A stretch of DNA of 6,528 bases from Clostridiales bacterium (GCA_017577345.1 PITX01000078.1:1-6528), one strand, 5' to 3'. Shown: positions 1-6,310, counted from the first letter of the stretch. Translations and numbers: made by a program. Notes: generated by a model not told the origin, from the letters alone.

Positions 1-735
1 GCGCAGATGAAGACAAAATCCGAGGAATACTATGCGGAAATCAAGCGCGAACGCGAAAAGGCCGTCCGCAGTGCAAGAGCAGAGGCGCAGGCGATCATTG
101 ACAATGCACGCCGTGTTTCCAATGAAGTGCAGGACGAGCTGAAGCAGCTGCGCAAGCAGATGCGGGACGCCGCCGATGTGCAGGGCAGCAACGAAAAGCA
201 AGCCGAGCTTCGCAGAAAGCTGAATGAAGCGGAGGCGGAATTTACCGAGCAGAAGGAGCTGCCTGCGCGCCCTGCGCCGAGCAGAGCGATCAAGGTCGGC
301 GATACCGTAGAAATCCTGAAATTCGGCACAAAGGCAAATGTCCTTGGCATCAATAAGGACGGAAGTTTTCAGCTGCAGGCGGGCATTATGAAGGTCACGG
401 CACAGCCTGATGAGGTCTACCTGATCGAGGAAACGCAGCAGCAGGCCAAGAAAATTATTGAGAGAAGCCGCCGGGAATTCCGTAACACCCCTGCGGCAAC
501 CGAGCTGGATCTGCGCGGCATGAGCGCAGATGAGGCGGTTGCGACCCTTTCCGTCTTCCTTGACAGCGCGATGCTTGCCAACCTTTCCCAGGTATGCATT
601 ATCCACGGAAAGGGTACCGGAATTCTGCGCAAGGCTGTCCATGAAGAACTGAAACGAAATCGTGCCGTCAAAAAATACCGCCTCGGCGTGTACGGCGAGG
701 GTGAGGACGGCGTGACGATCGCCGAATTGGCTTAA
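1..735 (+). CDS. mutS2: Endonuclease MutS2, C-terminal part (5' end outside window)
   Basis: This is the last 244 codons of a MutS2 protein; the frame is open to base 1, so the ATG at 7 is internal, not the start. The complete family is about 780-800 residues, so the MutS core and ATPase lie upstream. Visible parts in order: a charged helical, probably coiled-coil stretch (about bases 1-270); a small beta-rich linker domain (about 285-420, with VGDTVEILKFG and GINKDGSF); a basic linker; and the Smr domain (about 500-735). The Smr domain carries LDLRG (505-519) and HGKGTG (604-621), the two signatures linked to nuclease activity, and ends in GVTIAEL as usual. MutS2 is known as an anti-recombination factor and, in Bacillus, as a protein acting on collided ribosomes. 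No terminator follows: the next gene's promoter begins 12 bases after the stop. Identification is firm; the exact cellular role in this organism is not. Confidence 0.95.
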   Translation, partial: AQMKTKSEEYYAEIKREREKAVRSARAEAQAIIDNARRVSNEVQDELKQLRKQMRDAADVQGSNEKQAELRRKLNEAEAEFTEQKELPARPAPSRAIKVGDTVEILKFGTKANVLGINKDGSFQLQAGIMKVTAQPDEVYLIEETQQQAKKIIERSRREFRNTPAATELDLRGMSADEAVATLSVFLDSAMLANLSQVCIIHGKGTGILRKAVHEELKRNRAVKKYRLGVYGEGEDGVTIAELA

Positions 736-747
736 CGAAAATAATTG

Positions 748-776
748 TTGACAAATGCTTTTGATTTGCGTATATT
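748..776 (+). promoter_or_regulatory. Sigma-A promoter of the HPr-like gene
   Basis: A perfect -35 box TTGACA (748-753) is followed by a 17-base spacer and TATATT (771-776) as -10; TATTAT at 773-778 is an overlapping alternative. Transcription would start near 783, giving a leader of about 40 bases before the ATG at 823. The promoter sits 12 bases behind the mutS2 stop codon, so the HPr-like gene can be expressed apart from mutS2. No operator or cre-like palindrome is obvious around it. Confidence 0.85.
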
Positions 777-808
777 ATCTTATATCAATCGACTTTTGTG
801 GCGTTTTT

Positions 809-814
809 AAGGAG
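809..814 (+). promoter_or_regulatory. Ribosome binding site that fixes the HPr-like start
   Basis: AAGGAG lies 8 bases before the ATG at 823. The in-frame GTG at 814 overlaps this site and cannot use it, so the ATG at 823 is the better start. Confidence 0.85.
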
Positions 815-822
815 TGATACGC

Positions 823-1083
823 ATGTATACAGAAAAATCTGTCGTGAAATGTGAATCAGGACTTCACAATAAACAGGCAACTCTCTTTATCCAAAAGGCG
901 AACGAATTCCGTTCCAGTATCTGGGTCGAAGCGGATGACCGCAAGATCAATGCAAAGAGCCTTTTGGGTGTCCTTTCCATGGGTATTATGACCGGCACCG
1001 AAATCACACTGATCGCTGAAGGTCCCGATGAAGAAGCTGCAGTCAAGGAGCTGGCTGCCATGCTCGTTAAGGACATTTACTGA
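823..1083 (+). CDS. HPr family phosphocarrier-like protein, divergent active site
   Basis: The 86-residue product matches the HPr fold over its whole length (B. subtilis HPr is 88 residues). HPr relays phosphate from Enzyme I to PTS transporters through His15. In Bacillota it is also phosphorylated on Ser46 by HPr kinase to act with CcpA in catabolite control. Here His15 is present in SGLHNKQAT, but the usual GLHARPA motif is changed: Arg17 is Lys and Pro18 is Gln. Ser46 is kept in INAKSLLGVLSMG (42-54). The Ser46 region and C-terminal half (INAKS, TGTEITLIAEG) look more like Crh than like B. subtilis HPr, as far as I recall those sequences. It could be the main HPr of a PTS-poor organism, or a regulatory paralogue. 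It has its own promoter and is followed by a hairpin. The family call is firm; phosphotransfer ability is uncertain. Confidence 0.93.
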   Translation: MYTEKSVVKCESGLHNKQATLFIQKANEFRSSIWVEADDRKINAKSLLGVLSMGIMTGTEITLIAEGPDEEAAVKELAAMLVKDIY

Positions 1084-1094
1084 AATCATTCATG

Positions 1095-1134
1095 AAGCTG
1101 TCCCAAGCGCATGAGCGTTTGGGACAGCTTTGTC
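1095..1134 (+). terminator. 16-bp hairpin between HPr-like gene and uvrC; weak terminator or attenuator
   Basis: Bases 1095-1110 pair with 1115-1130 over 16 positions (one G-U wobble, 1107/1118) around the tetraloop ATGA. The following bases TTTGTCT are only moderately T-rich, so termination may be partial. The stem ends 8 bases before the uvrC ribosome binding site, and I see no promoter between the hairpin and uvrC. Read-through from the HPr promoter may therefore feed the uvrC block, or the hairpin may protect the 3' end of the HPr message. Confidence 0.7.
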
Positions 1135-1147
1135 TAACGGAGAGAAT

Positions 1148-2965
1148 ATGACAAGGGAAGAATTGAAGCTTGCCGCGCTGTCACTGCCGTATGAGCCGGG
1201 TGTCTATCTGATGAAGGATGCCGCTGATACGGTCATCTATGTCGGCAAGGCGAAAAAACTGAAAAATCGTGTCAGCCAGTATTTTCAGGATACTGCCTCC
1301 CATACGGCAAAAACACGCCGTATGGTCTCTCTTGTTGACCATTTTGAGACGATCCGTGCCGCATCGGAGTTTGAGGCGCTTGTGCTGGAATGTTCCCTTA
1401 TCAAGCACTATATGCCGAAATACAACATCCTGCTCAAGGACGATAAGGGCTATCCCTATCTGCGCCTTGACCTGCGCGAGGCGTATCCGAGAATCACGCT
1501 TGCCAACCGCGTGAAGGATGACGGAGCGAAGTATTTCGGGCCATACGGAAGCAGAGGAAAATCACAGCAGGTGATCGACACCATCCGCACGACCTTCCGG
1601 CTTCCCGGATGCAGTAAAAAATTACCTCGGGACATCGGCAAAGACCGTCCCTGCCTGAACTATCATTTGGAGCAATGCGCCGGATGGTGCAGACCGGAAA
1701 AGACGCAGGAGGAATACCACGCGCTGATGGAACAGGCACAGCTGTTGCTGGAGGGTAAACAAAAATCTCTTTGCGATAAACTGCGCGAACAGATGGAGGA
1801 AGCTGCGGAGCAATTGGATTTCGAACATGCTGCGCTCTACCGTGACCGCCTCCGTGCCATTGAAGCCCTCGGACAGAAGCAGCTTGTGACTGCCGGGACG
1901 ATGGCGGATACGGATGTCATCGGCTGGCATCAGACGGAGGCGAAAGCCTGTTTTGCCGTACTGCATTTTATCGGCGGCAATCTGATGGACAAGGAGTATG
2001 AGCTGCTTCCTGCAACGGATGATCCGGCAGAGGCACTTTCATCCCTTGTAAAGCAGTATTATCTTTCGCGCAAAGCTGCTCCGAAGCGGATCCTGCTTCC
2101 GTTTGCCATGGAGGATGCCGACCTGTTTGCCGAGCTTCTCTTCGATCAGCTTGAGAAAAAAGTGCATATCCTTGTGCCGCAGAGAGGTGACAACAAGCGT
2201 CTTTCCGAACTGGCAAATAAGAACGCACAGGAGGAAGCAGAACGTGTAACGACTGCCGCAGAACGCCTCAGCGGAACGATGACGCTCCTGCAGAATATGC
2301 TCGGTCTGGAGCATTATCCTGCGCGTATGGAGGCGTATGATATTTCCAACACCGCAGGAACGGATATTGTCGCGTCGATGACCGTATTTATTGACGGTAA
2401 GCCGAAAAAAGGCGATTATAAGCGCTTCAAACTGGAGGGAATGGAGGATCAGGATGACTATGCCTCCATGCGGCAGGTGCTTTGCAGACGCTTCTGTCAT
2501 TATCTCGACGGCGATAAGGGTTTTGACGAATGTCCCGATTTTCTGCTGATCGACGGCGGCGCAGTCCATGCGCAGACCGTAAAAGATGCGCTGGATACAA
2601 TGGGAATTCATCTGCCGATCTTCGGCATGGTGAAGGACAACCGTCACCGCACAAGAGCACTGGTCATGCCGGACGGCAGGGAAATCGGGATTCAGGCAAC
2701 GCCTGCCGTTTTTTCGCTGATCGGCAGGATTCAGGAGGAAACGCACCGCTTTGCCATAACCTACCACAGAACTCTGCGAAGTAAGCGCGTCAAAGGCTCA
2801 CAGCTTGACGGTATTGAGGGCATCGGTGAAAAGCGCAGGCTTGCATTGCTGCGACATTTCAAGTCTGTTTCGGCGATTCGTGCTGCTACGCTGGAGGAAT
2901 TGGAGACAGTGATCCCAAAAACGGCGGCTAAAAAAGTATTTGAGCATTTTCGGAGTGAAGTATGA
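1148..2965 (+). CDS. uvrC: UvrABC system protein C (excinuclease subunit C)
   Basis: UvrC makes both incisions around a DNA lesion after UvrA/UvrB loading in nucleotide excision repair. The 605-residue length is typical. Domains: GIY-YIG nuclease at about 14-100 (GVYLM 18-22, VIYVGKAKKLKNR 29-41, likely catalytic Glu81 in EALVLE); a four-cysteine segment (Cys155, 169, 177, 181); a UVR domain that binds UvrB at about 205-239 (LDFEHAALYRDRL); and an RNase H-like nuclease with Asp398 (DISNT), Asp437 (DDYASM), Asp469 (LIDGG) and His540, matching the known D/D/D/H set. Tandem helix-hairpin-helix motifs (DGIEGIGEKR and the last 40 residues) finish the protein. I chose ATG 1148 because GGAG at 1139-1142 precedes it by 5 bases; the TTG at 1130 lies in the upstream hairpin. 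It overlaps rsmD by 4 bases. All key residues are present, so it should be active. Confidence 0.98.
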   Translation: MTREELKLAALSLPYEPGVYLMKDAADTVIYVGKAKKLKNRVSQYFQDTASHTAKTRRMVSLVDHFETIRAASEFEALVLECSLIKHYMPKYNILLKDDKGYPYLRLDLREAYPRITLANRVKDDGAKYFGPYGSRGKSQQVIDTIRTTFRLPGCSKKLPRDIGKDRPCLNYHLEQCAGWCRPEKTQEEYHALMEQAQLLLEGKQKSLCDKLREQMEEAAEQLDFEHAALYRDRLRAIEALGQKQLVTAGTMADTDVIGWHQTEAKACFAVLHFIGGNLMDKEYELLPATDDPAEALSSLVKQYYLSRKAAPKRILLPFAMEDADLFAELLFDQLEKKVHILVPQRGDNKRLSELANKNAQEEAERVTTAAERLSGTMTLLQNMLGLEHYPARMEAYDISNTAGTDIVASMTVFIDGKPKKGDYKRFKLEGMEDQDDYASMRQVLCRRFCHYLDGDKGFDECPDFLLIDGGAVHAQTVKDALDTMGIHLPIFGMVKDNRHRTRALVMPDGREIGIQATPAVFSLIGRIQEETHRFAITYHRTLRSKRVKGSQLDGIEGIGEKRRLALLRHFKSVSAIRAATLEELETVIPKTAAKKVFEHFRSEV

Positions 2966-3513
2966 GAGTGATTACAGGTACCGCACGCGGTACAAACCTG
3001 AAAGCGCCGGAAGGGCTTGCGACCCGCCCGACCGCAGACAGAGTGAAAGAGGCTGTTTTTAATATCATCCAGTATGAAATTGCCGGCGATGTGCTTGACC
3101 TGTTTGCAGGCTCCGGTCAACTCGGCATTGAAGCACTGAGCAGGGGAGCAGACAAGGCGGTTTTTGTTGATGAACGCGCTGATGCGATCTCTGTCATTCA
3201 GGAAAATCTGCGGCGTACACATTTGGGGGAAAAAGCGCAGGTCATCCGTACGGATTACCTTTCTTATCTCTCCGGATGCAGAAAACGCTTCCGTTTGATC
3301 TTCCTTGACCCGCCATACGCAGAAAAATATTTAGAAAATGCAATAAAACGCATCTCAGAAATTGACATTTTGGCAGAAGGTGCTATAATTATTGCAGAAC
3401 GCCCTCTCGGAAAGCCGTTAGAGGAAGATTTTCCCGGTTTGGTGCGTTCCAAAGACTATCACTACGGCAAGACGACAATCACGTTGTTCCGCCGCGCGGA
3501 GGATGCTGTATGA
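2962..3513 (+). CDS. rsmD: 16S rRNA (guanine966-N2)-methyltransferase RsmD
   Basis: RsmD transfers a methyl group from S-adenosylmethionine to N2 of G966 of 16S rRNA, in the small ribosomal subunit. The 183-residue product has the expected length. It begins with the family's MRVITGTARG opening and TRPTADRVKEAVFN (21-34), then the SAM-binding motif LDLFAGSGQLGIEALSRGA (45-63), the acidic residue after strand 2 (VDE, 69-71), and the catalytic DPPY motif (116-119). The start overlaps the uvrC stop (ATGA) and is served by GGAG at 2952-2955, 6 bases upstream, so translation is probably coupled. The rsmD-coaD pairing is widespread in bacteria. The codons around 3320-3400 are richer in A+T than the rest of the gene and contain a consensus promoter. 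The assignment is firm. Confidence 0.96.
   Translation: MRVITGTARGTNLKAPEGLATRPTADRVKEAVFNIIQYEIAGDVLDLFAGSGQLGIEALSRGADKAVFVDERADAISVIQENLRRTHLGEKAQVIRTDYLSYLSGCRKRFRLIFLDPPYAEKYLENAIKRISEIDILAEGAIIIAERPLGKPLEEDFPGLVRSKDYHYGKTTITLFRRAEDAV
3362..3389 (+). promoter_or_regulatory. Internal extended -10 promoter within rsmD, upstream of coaD
   Basis: TTGACA (3362-3367), a 16-base spacer ending in TG plus one base (3381-3383), and TATAAT (3384-3389) form a near-ideal sigma-A promoter with an extended -10. Transcription would start near 3396, about 114 bases before coaD. A weaker candidate, TTGACC with N17 and TATTTA, precedes it at 3305-3333. Promoter use is inferred from sequence only, since both boxes are also coding for RsmD. 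Confidence 0.65.
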
Positions 3514-4016
3514 AAATTGCCGTCTATCCCGGCAGCTTTGATCCGGTTACAAACGGTCATCTGAACATTATCGAGCGTGCTTCCAAGCTTTTTGATCGGG
3601 TGATCGTCTGCGTCATGGTCAACTGCGAGAAGAAACCGCTGTTCTCGTTGGAAGAACGCGAGGACTTTCTTCGCCGTGTCTGTGCGCACCTGCCGAATGT
3701 GGAGATCGATTCCTTCGACGGACTGCTTGCCGAATATGCGAAGGAGAATCATTGCTGCACGATCATCAAAGGTCTGCGTGCAGGATCCGACTTTGAGAAA
3801 GAATTCCAGATGGCGATGATCAACCGCAAGCTCAACCCCGCACTGGAATCTCTCTTCCTGACTGCGGAGCATCAGTATATGTATCTCAGCTCAAGTGCCG
3901 TCAAGGAAATGGGCTTTTACGGCGCAGACCTGACGGATTTCCTGCCGCCGCAGATCTTGGAACAGTTTCAGCAAAGAATAAGAAATACTTCTGACAATAA
4001 GGAGATCAAAAAATGA
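3510..4016 (+). CDS. coaD: Phosphopantetheine adenylyltransferase
   Basis: CoaD (PPAT) joins 4'-phosphopantetheine and ATP to dephospho-CoA, the penultimate step of coenzyme A synthesis, as a cytosolic hexamer in known cases. The 168-residue product begins with the hallmark YPGSFDPVTNGH (6-17), where TNGH is the nucleotidyltransferase (H/T)xGH motif. It also has Lys42 in KKPLF, IKGLRAGSDFEKE (86-98) with the substrate-binding Arg90, and the late ATP-binding motif LSSSAVKE (126-133). The start overlaps rsmD's stop (ATGA), with GGAGG at 3498-3502, 7 bases upstream. The end overlaps the next gene in the same way. The C-terminal tail after FQQRI is short and charged and probably not conserved. 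It may also be transcribed from the promoter inside rsmD. The assignment is firm. Confidence 0.98.
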   Translation: MKIAVYPGSFDPVTNGHLNIIERASKLFDRVIVCVMVNCEKKPLFSLEEREDFLRRVCAHLPNVEIDSFDGLLAEYAKENHCCTIIKGLRAGSDFEKEFQMAMINRKLNPALESLFLTAEHQYMYLSSSAVKEMGFYGADLTDFLPPQILEQFQQRIRNTSDNKEIKK

Positions 4017-4516
4017 ACGAACATGGCATTGAAGAACTGATCGGCACATTATACGAAATGGTACAGGATGCGAAGAGCGTCCCGTTCAGCGGTGACAAGT
4101 GCTCCATCGAGCGTGAGCGTGCTCTTGACCTGCTGGATGAGATCAGCAACAAGCTCCCCGGCGAACTGAAGCAGGCGAAAACGATCGTTGATTCCCGCGG
4201 CGAATTGATCACCAGTGCCAAGCGTGAGGCAGAAACCATTCTCAAGGATGCGAAGGCGCAGGCGCGTCAGCTTGTCACACAGGAGGCTGTTTACAACGAA
4301 GCCAAGACGCAGGCAAACGAAATGGTTCGCGCCGCACAGGAGAAGATCAAGGAGCTGAAGCAGGTCACGAACGACTATGTTGACGATTCTCTGCGCCGCA
4401 CCGAAGAGGCTGTTGCAGAGGCTCTGTCCGAGATTCGTGACTCCCGCGCCAAGTTCCGCGGCTTAGTCAATCCGCAGACCCCGAAGCCCAATACCGCGAT
4501 CATTGAAGAAGTGTAA
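4013..4516 (+). CDS. Coiled-coil protein of the coaD-linked SepIVA/DivIVA-like family
   Basis: The product has 167 residues and no signal peptide or membrane segment. The N-terminal 50 residues form a small conserved-looking block (AKSVPFSGDKC at 20-30, LDLLDEISNKLPGEL at 38-52). The rest to about 150 is a long charged, alanine-rich helix typical of a coiled coil, with a short proline-bearing tail. Clostridial relatives that follow coaD are often labelled ATPase or V-type ATPase subunit H, probably on coiled-coil similarity alone; I see no Walker motif. The N-terminal block resembles, from memory, mycobacterial SepIVA, a DivIVA-like septation factor. A role as a cytoplasmic scaffold in envelope growth or division is therefore a reasonable guess, not shown. 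Its start overlaps coaD's stop, with AAGGAG at 3999-4004, 8 bases upstream. It is the last gene before a strong terminator. Confidence 0.85.
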   Translation: MNEHGIEELIGTLYEMVQDAKSVPFSGDKCSIERERALDLLDEISNKLPGELKQAKTIVDSRGELITSAKREAETILKDAKAQARQLVTQEAVYNEAKTQANEMVRAAQEKIKELKQVTNDYVDDSLRRTEEAVAEALSEIRDSRAKFRGLVNPQTPKPNTAIIEEV

Positions 4517-4521
4517 TTTTT

Positions 4522-4557
4522 AAACAGGTCAATTTTTCCGAATTGACCTGTTTTTTT
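4522..4557 (+). terminator. Intrinsic terminator of the uvrC-rsmD-coaD block
   Basis: Bases 4522-4534 pair perfectly with 4541-4553 (13 bp, core ACAGGTCAATT) around the loop TTTCCG, followed by a run of seven T (4551-4557). It begins 6 bases after the coiled-coil gene's stop codon, so a ribosome finishing that gene would cover part of the 5' arm. Confidence 0.93.
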
Positions 4558-4566
4558 CAAAACAGG
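4547..4566 (+). promoter_or_regulatory. Possible hairpin masking the phosphomutase ribosome binding site
   Basis: CCTGTTTT (4547-4554), which is the 3' arm and start of the T-run of the terminator, is the exact complement of AAAACAGG (4559-4566), separated by TTTC. The second arm includes the first half of the AGGAGG ribosome binding site (4564-4569) of the next gene. This fold and the terminator hairpin exclude each other. It is inferred from base pairing only and the stem is A-T-rich. Confidence 0.4.
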
Positions 4567-4574
4567 AGGATACT

Positions 4575-6278
4575 ATGGATTATTTGGAACGCTATGATTA
4601 CTGGCTCAATAGCGCACCGCTTTGCGACAACTGCCGTGCAAAAATGGATGAGCTGGCAACAAATGATGACGATATGAAGGGCGCATTCGGCGCGGAGCTG
4701 CAGTTCGGCACTGCCGGTATCCGCGGCATTATGGGACTCGGCACAAACCGCCTGAACAAGTTTACCGTCCGCCGCACGGCGCAGGGACTTGCCGCATGGC
4801 TCTCCGGCACCGATCTGCCGCAGAAATGCGCTATTGGTTACGATTCCCGTCATAATTCCCGTAAATTTGCCGAGCTCTGCGCCTGTGCATTGGCAGAACG
4901 CGGCATTCATGTCTATGTTTATCACGAGCTTGCGCCGACCCCGATGCTTTCCTACGCCGTTCGACAGCTCGGCTGCGGCTGCGGCATCGTCGTTTCCGCA
5001 AGCCATAACGCAGGGGCGTATAACGGCATCAAGTGCTACGGTCCGGACGGCTGTCAGATGACGGATGAGCCTGCCGCCGTGGTATTCAACGAGATTTCCA
5101 AAATACCGTATTTTATCCCGCAGGAGAAGTCCTTTGAAGATCAGATTTCTGCCGGTTTGGTGGAATTTATCGCGCCTGAGCTGTGGGAACGCTATTATCA
5201 GACCGTTTTGAATGAGCGCATTGCGCTGACTAAGTCGGACAATCTCAATCTGCTCTATACGCCGCTCTGCGGCACGGGCAACAAGCCTGTGCGCGAAGTG
5301 CTCGGCAGGATCGGCGTGAATGTCGATGTGGTCAAGGTGCAGGAGCAGCCGGACGGTGATTTCAAAACCTGCGAATATCCAAATCCGGAGACGGATGCTG
5401 CGCTGAACGAATGCTACAAGATCGCAAGAAACACCCATCCCGATCTTATTCTCGGCACTGACCCGGACTGCGACCGTGTGGCAATCGCCGTTCCGTGGGG
5501 TGACGGCTTCCGCAAGCTCTCCGGCAACGAGCTGGGCTGCCTGCTTCTGGACTATGTGCTCGGAGAGCTGTCCGCACAGGGCAAGCTCCCGAATGACCCC
5601 GTTGCGGTCAAGAGTATCGTCTCAACGCCGCTTGCAGATAAGGTTGCGGCGAAGTACGGCGTAAAGATGAAGTCCGTGCTGACCGGCTTTAAGTATATCG
5701 GCGGCGAGATCCTTGCGCTGGAAGAAGCAGGAGAGGAAAACCGCTTTGTCTTCGGCTTTGAGGAAAGCTGCGGCTACCTCAAGGGCACCTATGCAAGAGA
5801 CAAGGACGCAGTCGTTGCCTCCATGCTGACCTGCGATCTGGCTGCAAAGCTGAAGCGCGAGGGCATGAACATGGCACAGAAGATGGACGCTCTGTATGCA
5901 GAGCTCGGCTATCACGAGGCAAAGGTCATCAGCATTGAGCTGAAGGGTCCGAATGCGATGGAGCTTTCCGCAAAGTTCATGTCTGATTTCCGCGCCAACA
6001 CGCCAAAGGAGCTGTGCGGCATTCCCGTGACGGTCTGCACCGATTACCTCAGCCGCGTATCGCGTGACATGCTGACAGGTGCCGAAACTCCGGTCACGCT
6101 GCCGAAATCCAATGTTGTCACCCTGATCCTCGGCGACAAGGGCAGTGTCATTGTTCGTCCGTCCGGTACAGAGCCGAAGGTCAAGCTCTATCTGACGGCA
6201 GTCGATCTCGATCAGGAGAAGGCAAAGTGCCTGCTTGCAGGTCTTGCCGACGCAATGAACGCCTATGCGCCGAAATAA
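4575..6278 (+). CDS. pgcA: Phosphoglucomutase/phosphomannomutase (PgcA-type alpha-D-phosphohexomutase)
   Basis: Enzymes of this family interconvert hexose 1- and 6-phosphates through a phosphoserine, supplying sugar nucleotides and glycogen or feeding glycolysis. The 567-residue length fits the long PgcA-type group. Motifs in order: FGTAGIRG (44-51); active-site Ser143 in SASHN; the metal-binding loop DPDCDR (296-301); the sugar-specificity loop FEES (395-398); and the phosphate-binding RPSGTEPK (528-535) in domain 4. Substrate choice (glucose versus mannose or ribose phosphate) cannot be read from the sequence, and the symbol is given by similarity to B. subtilis PgcA. AGGAGG at 4564-4569 lies 5 bases before the ATG. 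The gene starts 17 bases after the upstream terminator's T-run, leaving no room for a normal promoter, and I found none in the last part of the preceding gene. No terminator of its own precedes the next promoter. Confidence 0.95.
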   Translation: MDYLERYDYWLNSAPLCDNCRAKMDELATNDDDMKGAFGAELQFGTAGIRGIMGLGTNRLNKFTVRRTAQGLAAWLSGTDLPQKCAIGYDSRHNSRKFAELCACALAERGIHVYVYHELAPTPMLSYAVRQLGCGCGIVVSASHNAGAYNGIKCYGPDGCQMTDEPAAVVFNEISKIPYFIPQEKSFEDQISAGLVEFIAPELWERYYQTVLNERIALTKSDNLNLLYTPLCGTGNKPVREVLGRIGVNVDVVKVQEQPDGDFKTCEYPNPETDAALNECYKIARNTHPDLILGTDPDCDRVAIAVPWGDGFRKLSGNELGCLLLDYVLGELSAQGKLPNDPVAVKSIVSTPLADKVAAKYGVKMKSVLTGFKYIGGEILALEEAGEENRFVFGFEESCGYLKGTYARDKDAVVASMLTCDLAAKLKREGMNMAQKMDALYAELGYHEAKVISIELKGPNAMELSAKFMSDFRANTPKELCGIPVTVCTDYLSRVSRDMLTGAETPVTLPKSNVVTLILGDKGSVIVRPSGTEPKVKLYLTAVDLDQEKAKCLLAGLADAMNAYAPK

Positions 6279-6281
6279 GCC

Positions 6282-6310
6282 TTGACAAACCAAACATTAT
6301 TGGGTATCAT
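6282..6310 (+). promoter_or_regulatory. Sigma-A promoter of the T-box leader transcript
   Basis: TTGACA (6282-6287), a 17-base spacer and TATCAT (6305-6310) form a strong promoter 3 bases after the phosphomutase stop. The start near 6317 lies just ahead of the T-box Stem I, so the leader is transcribed whole. Confidence 0.85.

Noticed and set aside
814..822. GTG start at 814 for the HPr-like gene
   Set aside because: The GTG overlaps the AAGGAG ribosome binding site. Starting at 823 also puts His15 and Ser46 at their standard positions.
961..989. Possible promoter for uvrC inside the HPr-like gene (TATTAT at 984-989)
   Set aside because: The matching -35 position reads TTTTGG or CTTTTG, a poor match to TTGACA, and there is no extended -10.
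1130..1147. Upstream TTG start for uvrC at 1130
   Set aside because: It would begin on the last base pair of the intergenic hairpin, and GGAG at 1139-1142 points to ATG 1148; the family's N-terminus fits the later start.
2039..2767. 242-codon open frame on the minus strand inside uvrC
   Set aside because: It is opposite the conserved RNase H-like part of UvrC, has cysteine- and histidine-rich shadow composition and no start signal.
4557..5438. 293-codon open frame on the minus strand inside the phosphomutase gene
   Set aside because: It lies wholly opposite a well-conserved enzyme, shows no recognisable domain or ribosome binding site, and is a shadow of biased codons in the real gene.
5622..6293. 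223-codon minus-strand frame over the end of the phosphomutase gene
   Set aside because: It is antisense to conserved domain-4 motifs, with no recognised family and no promoter signal.
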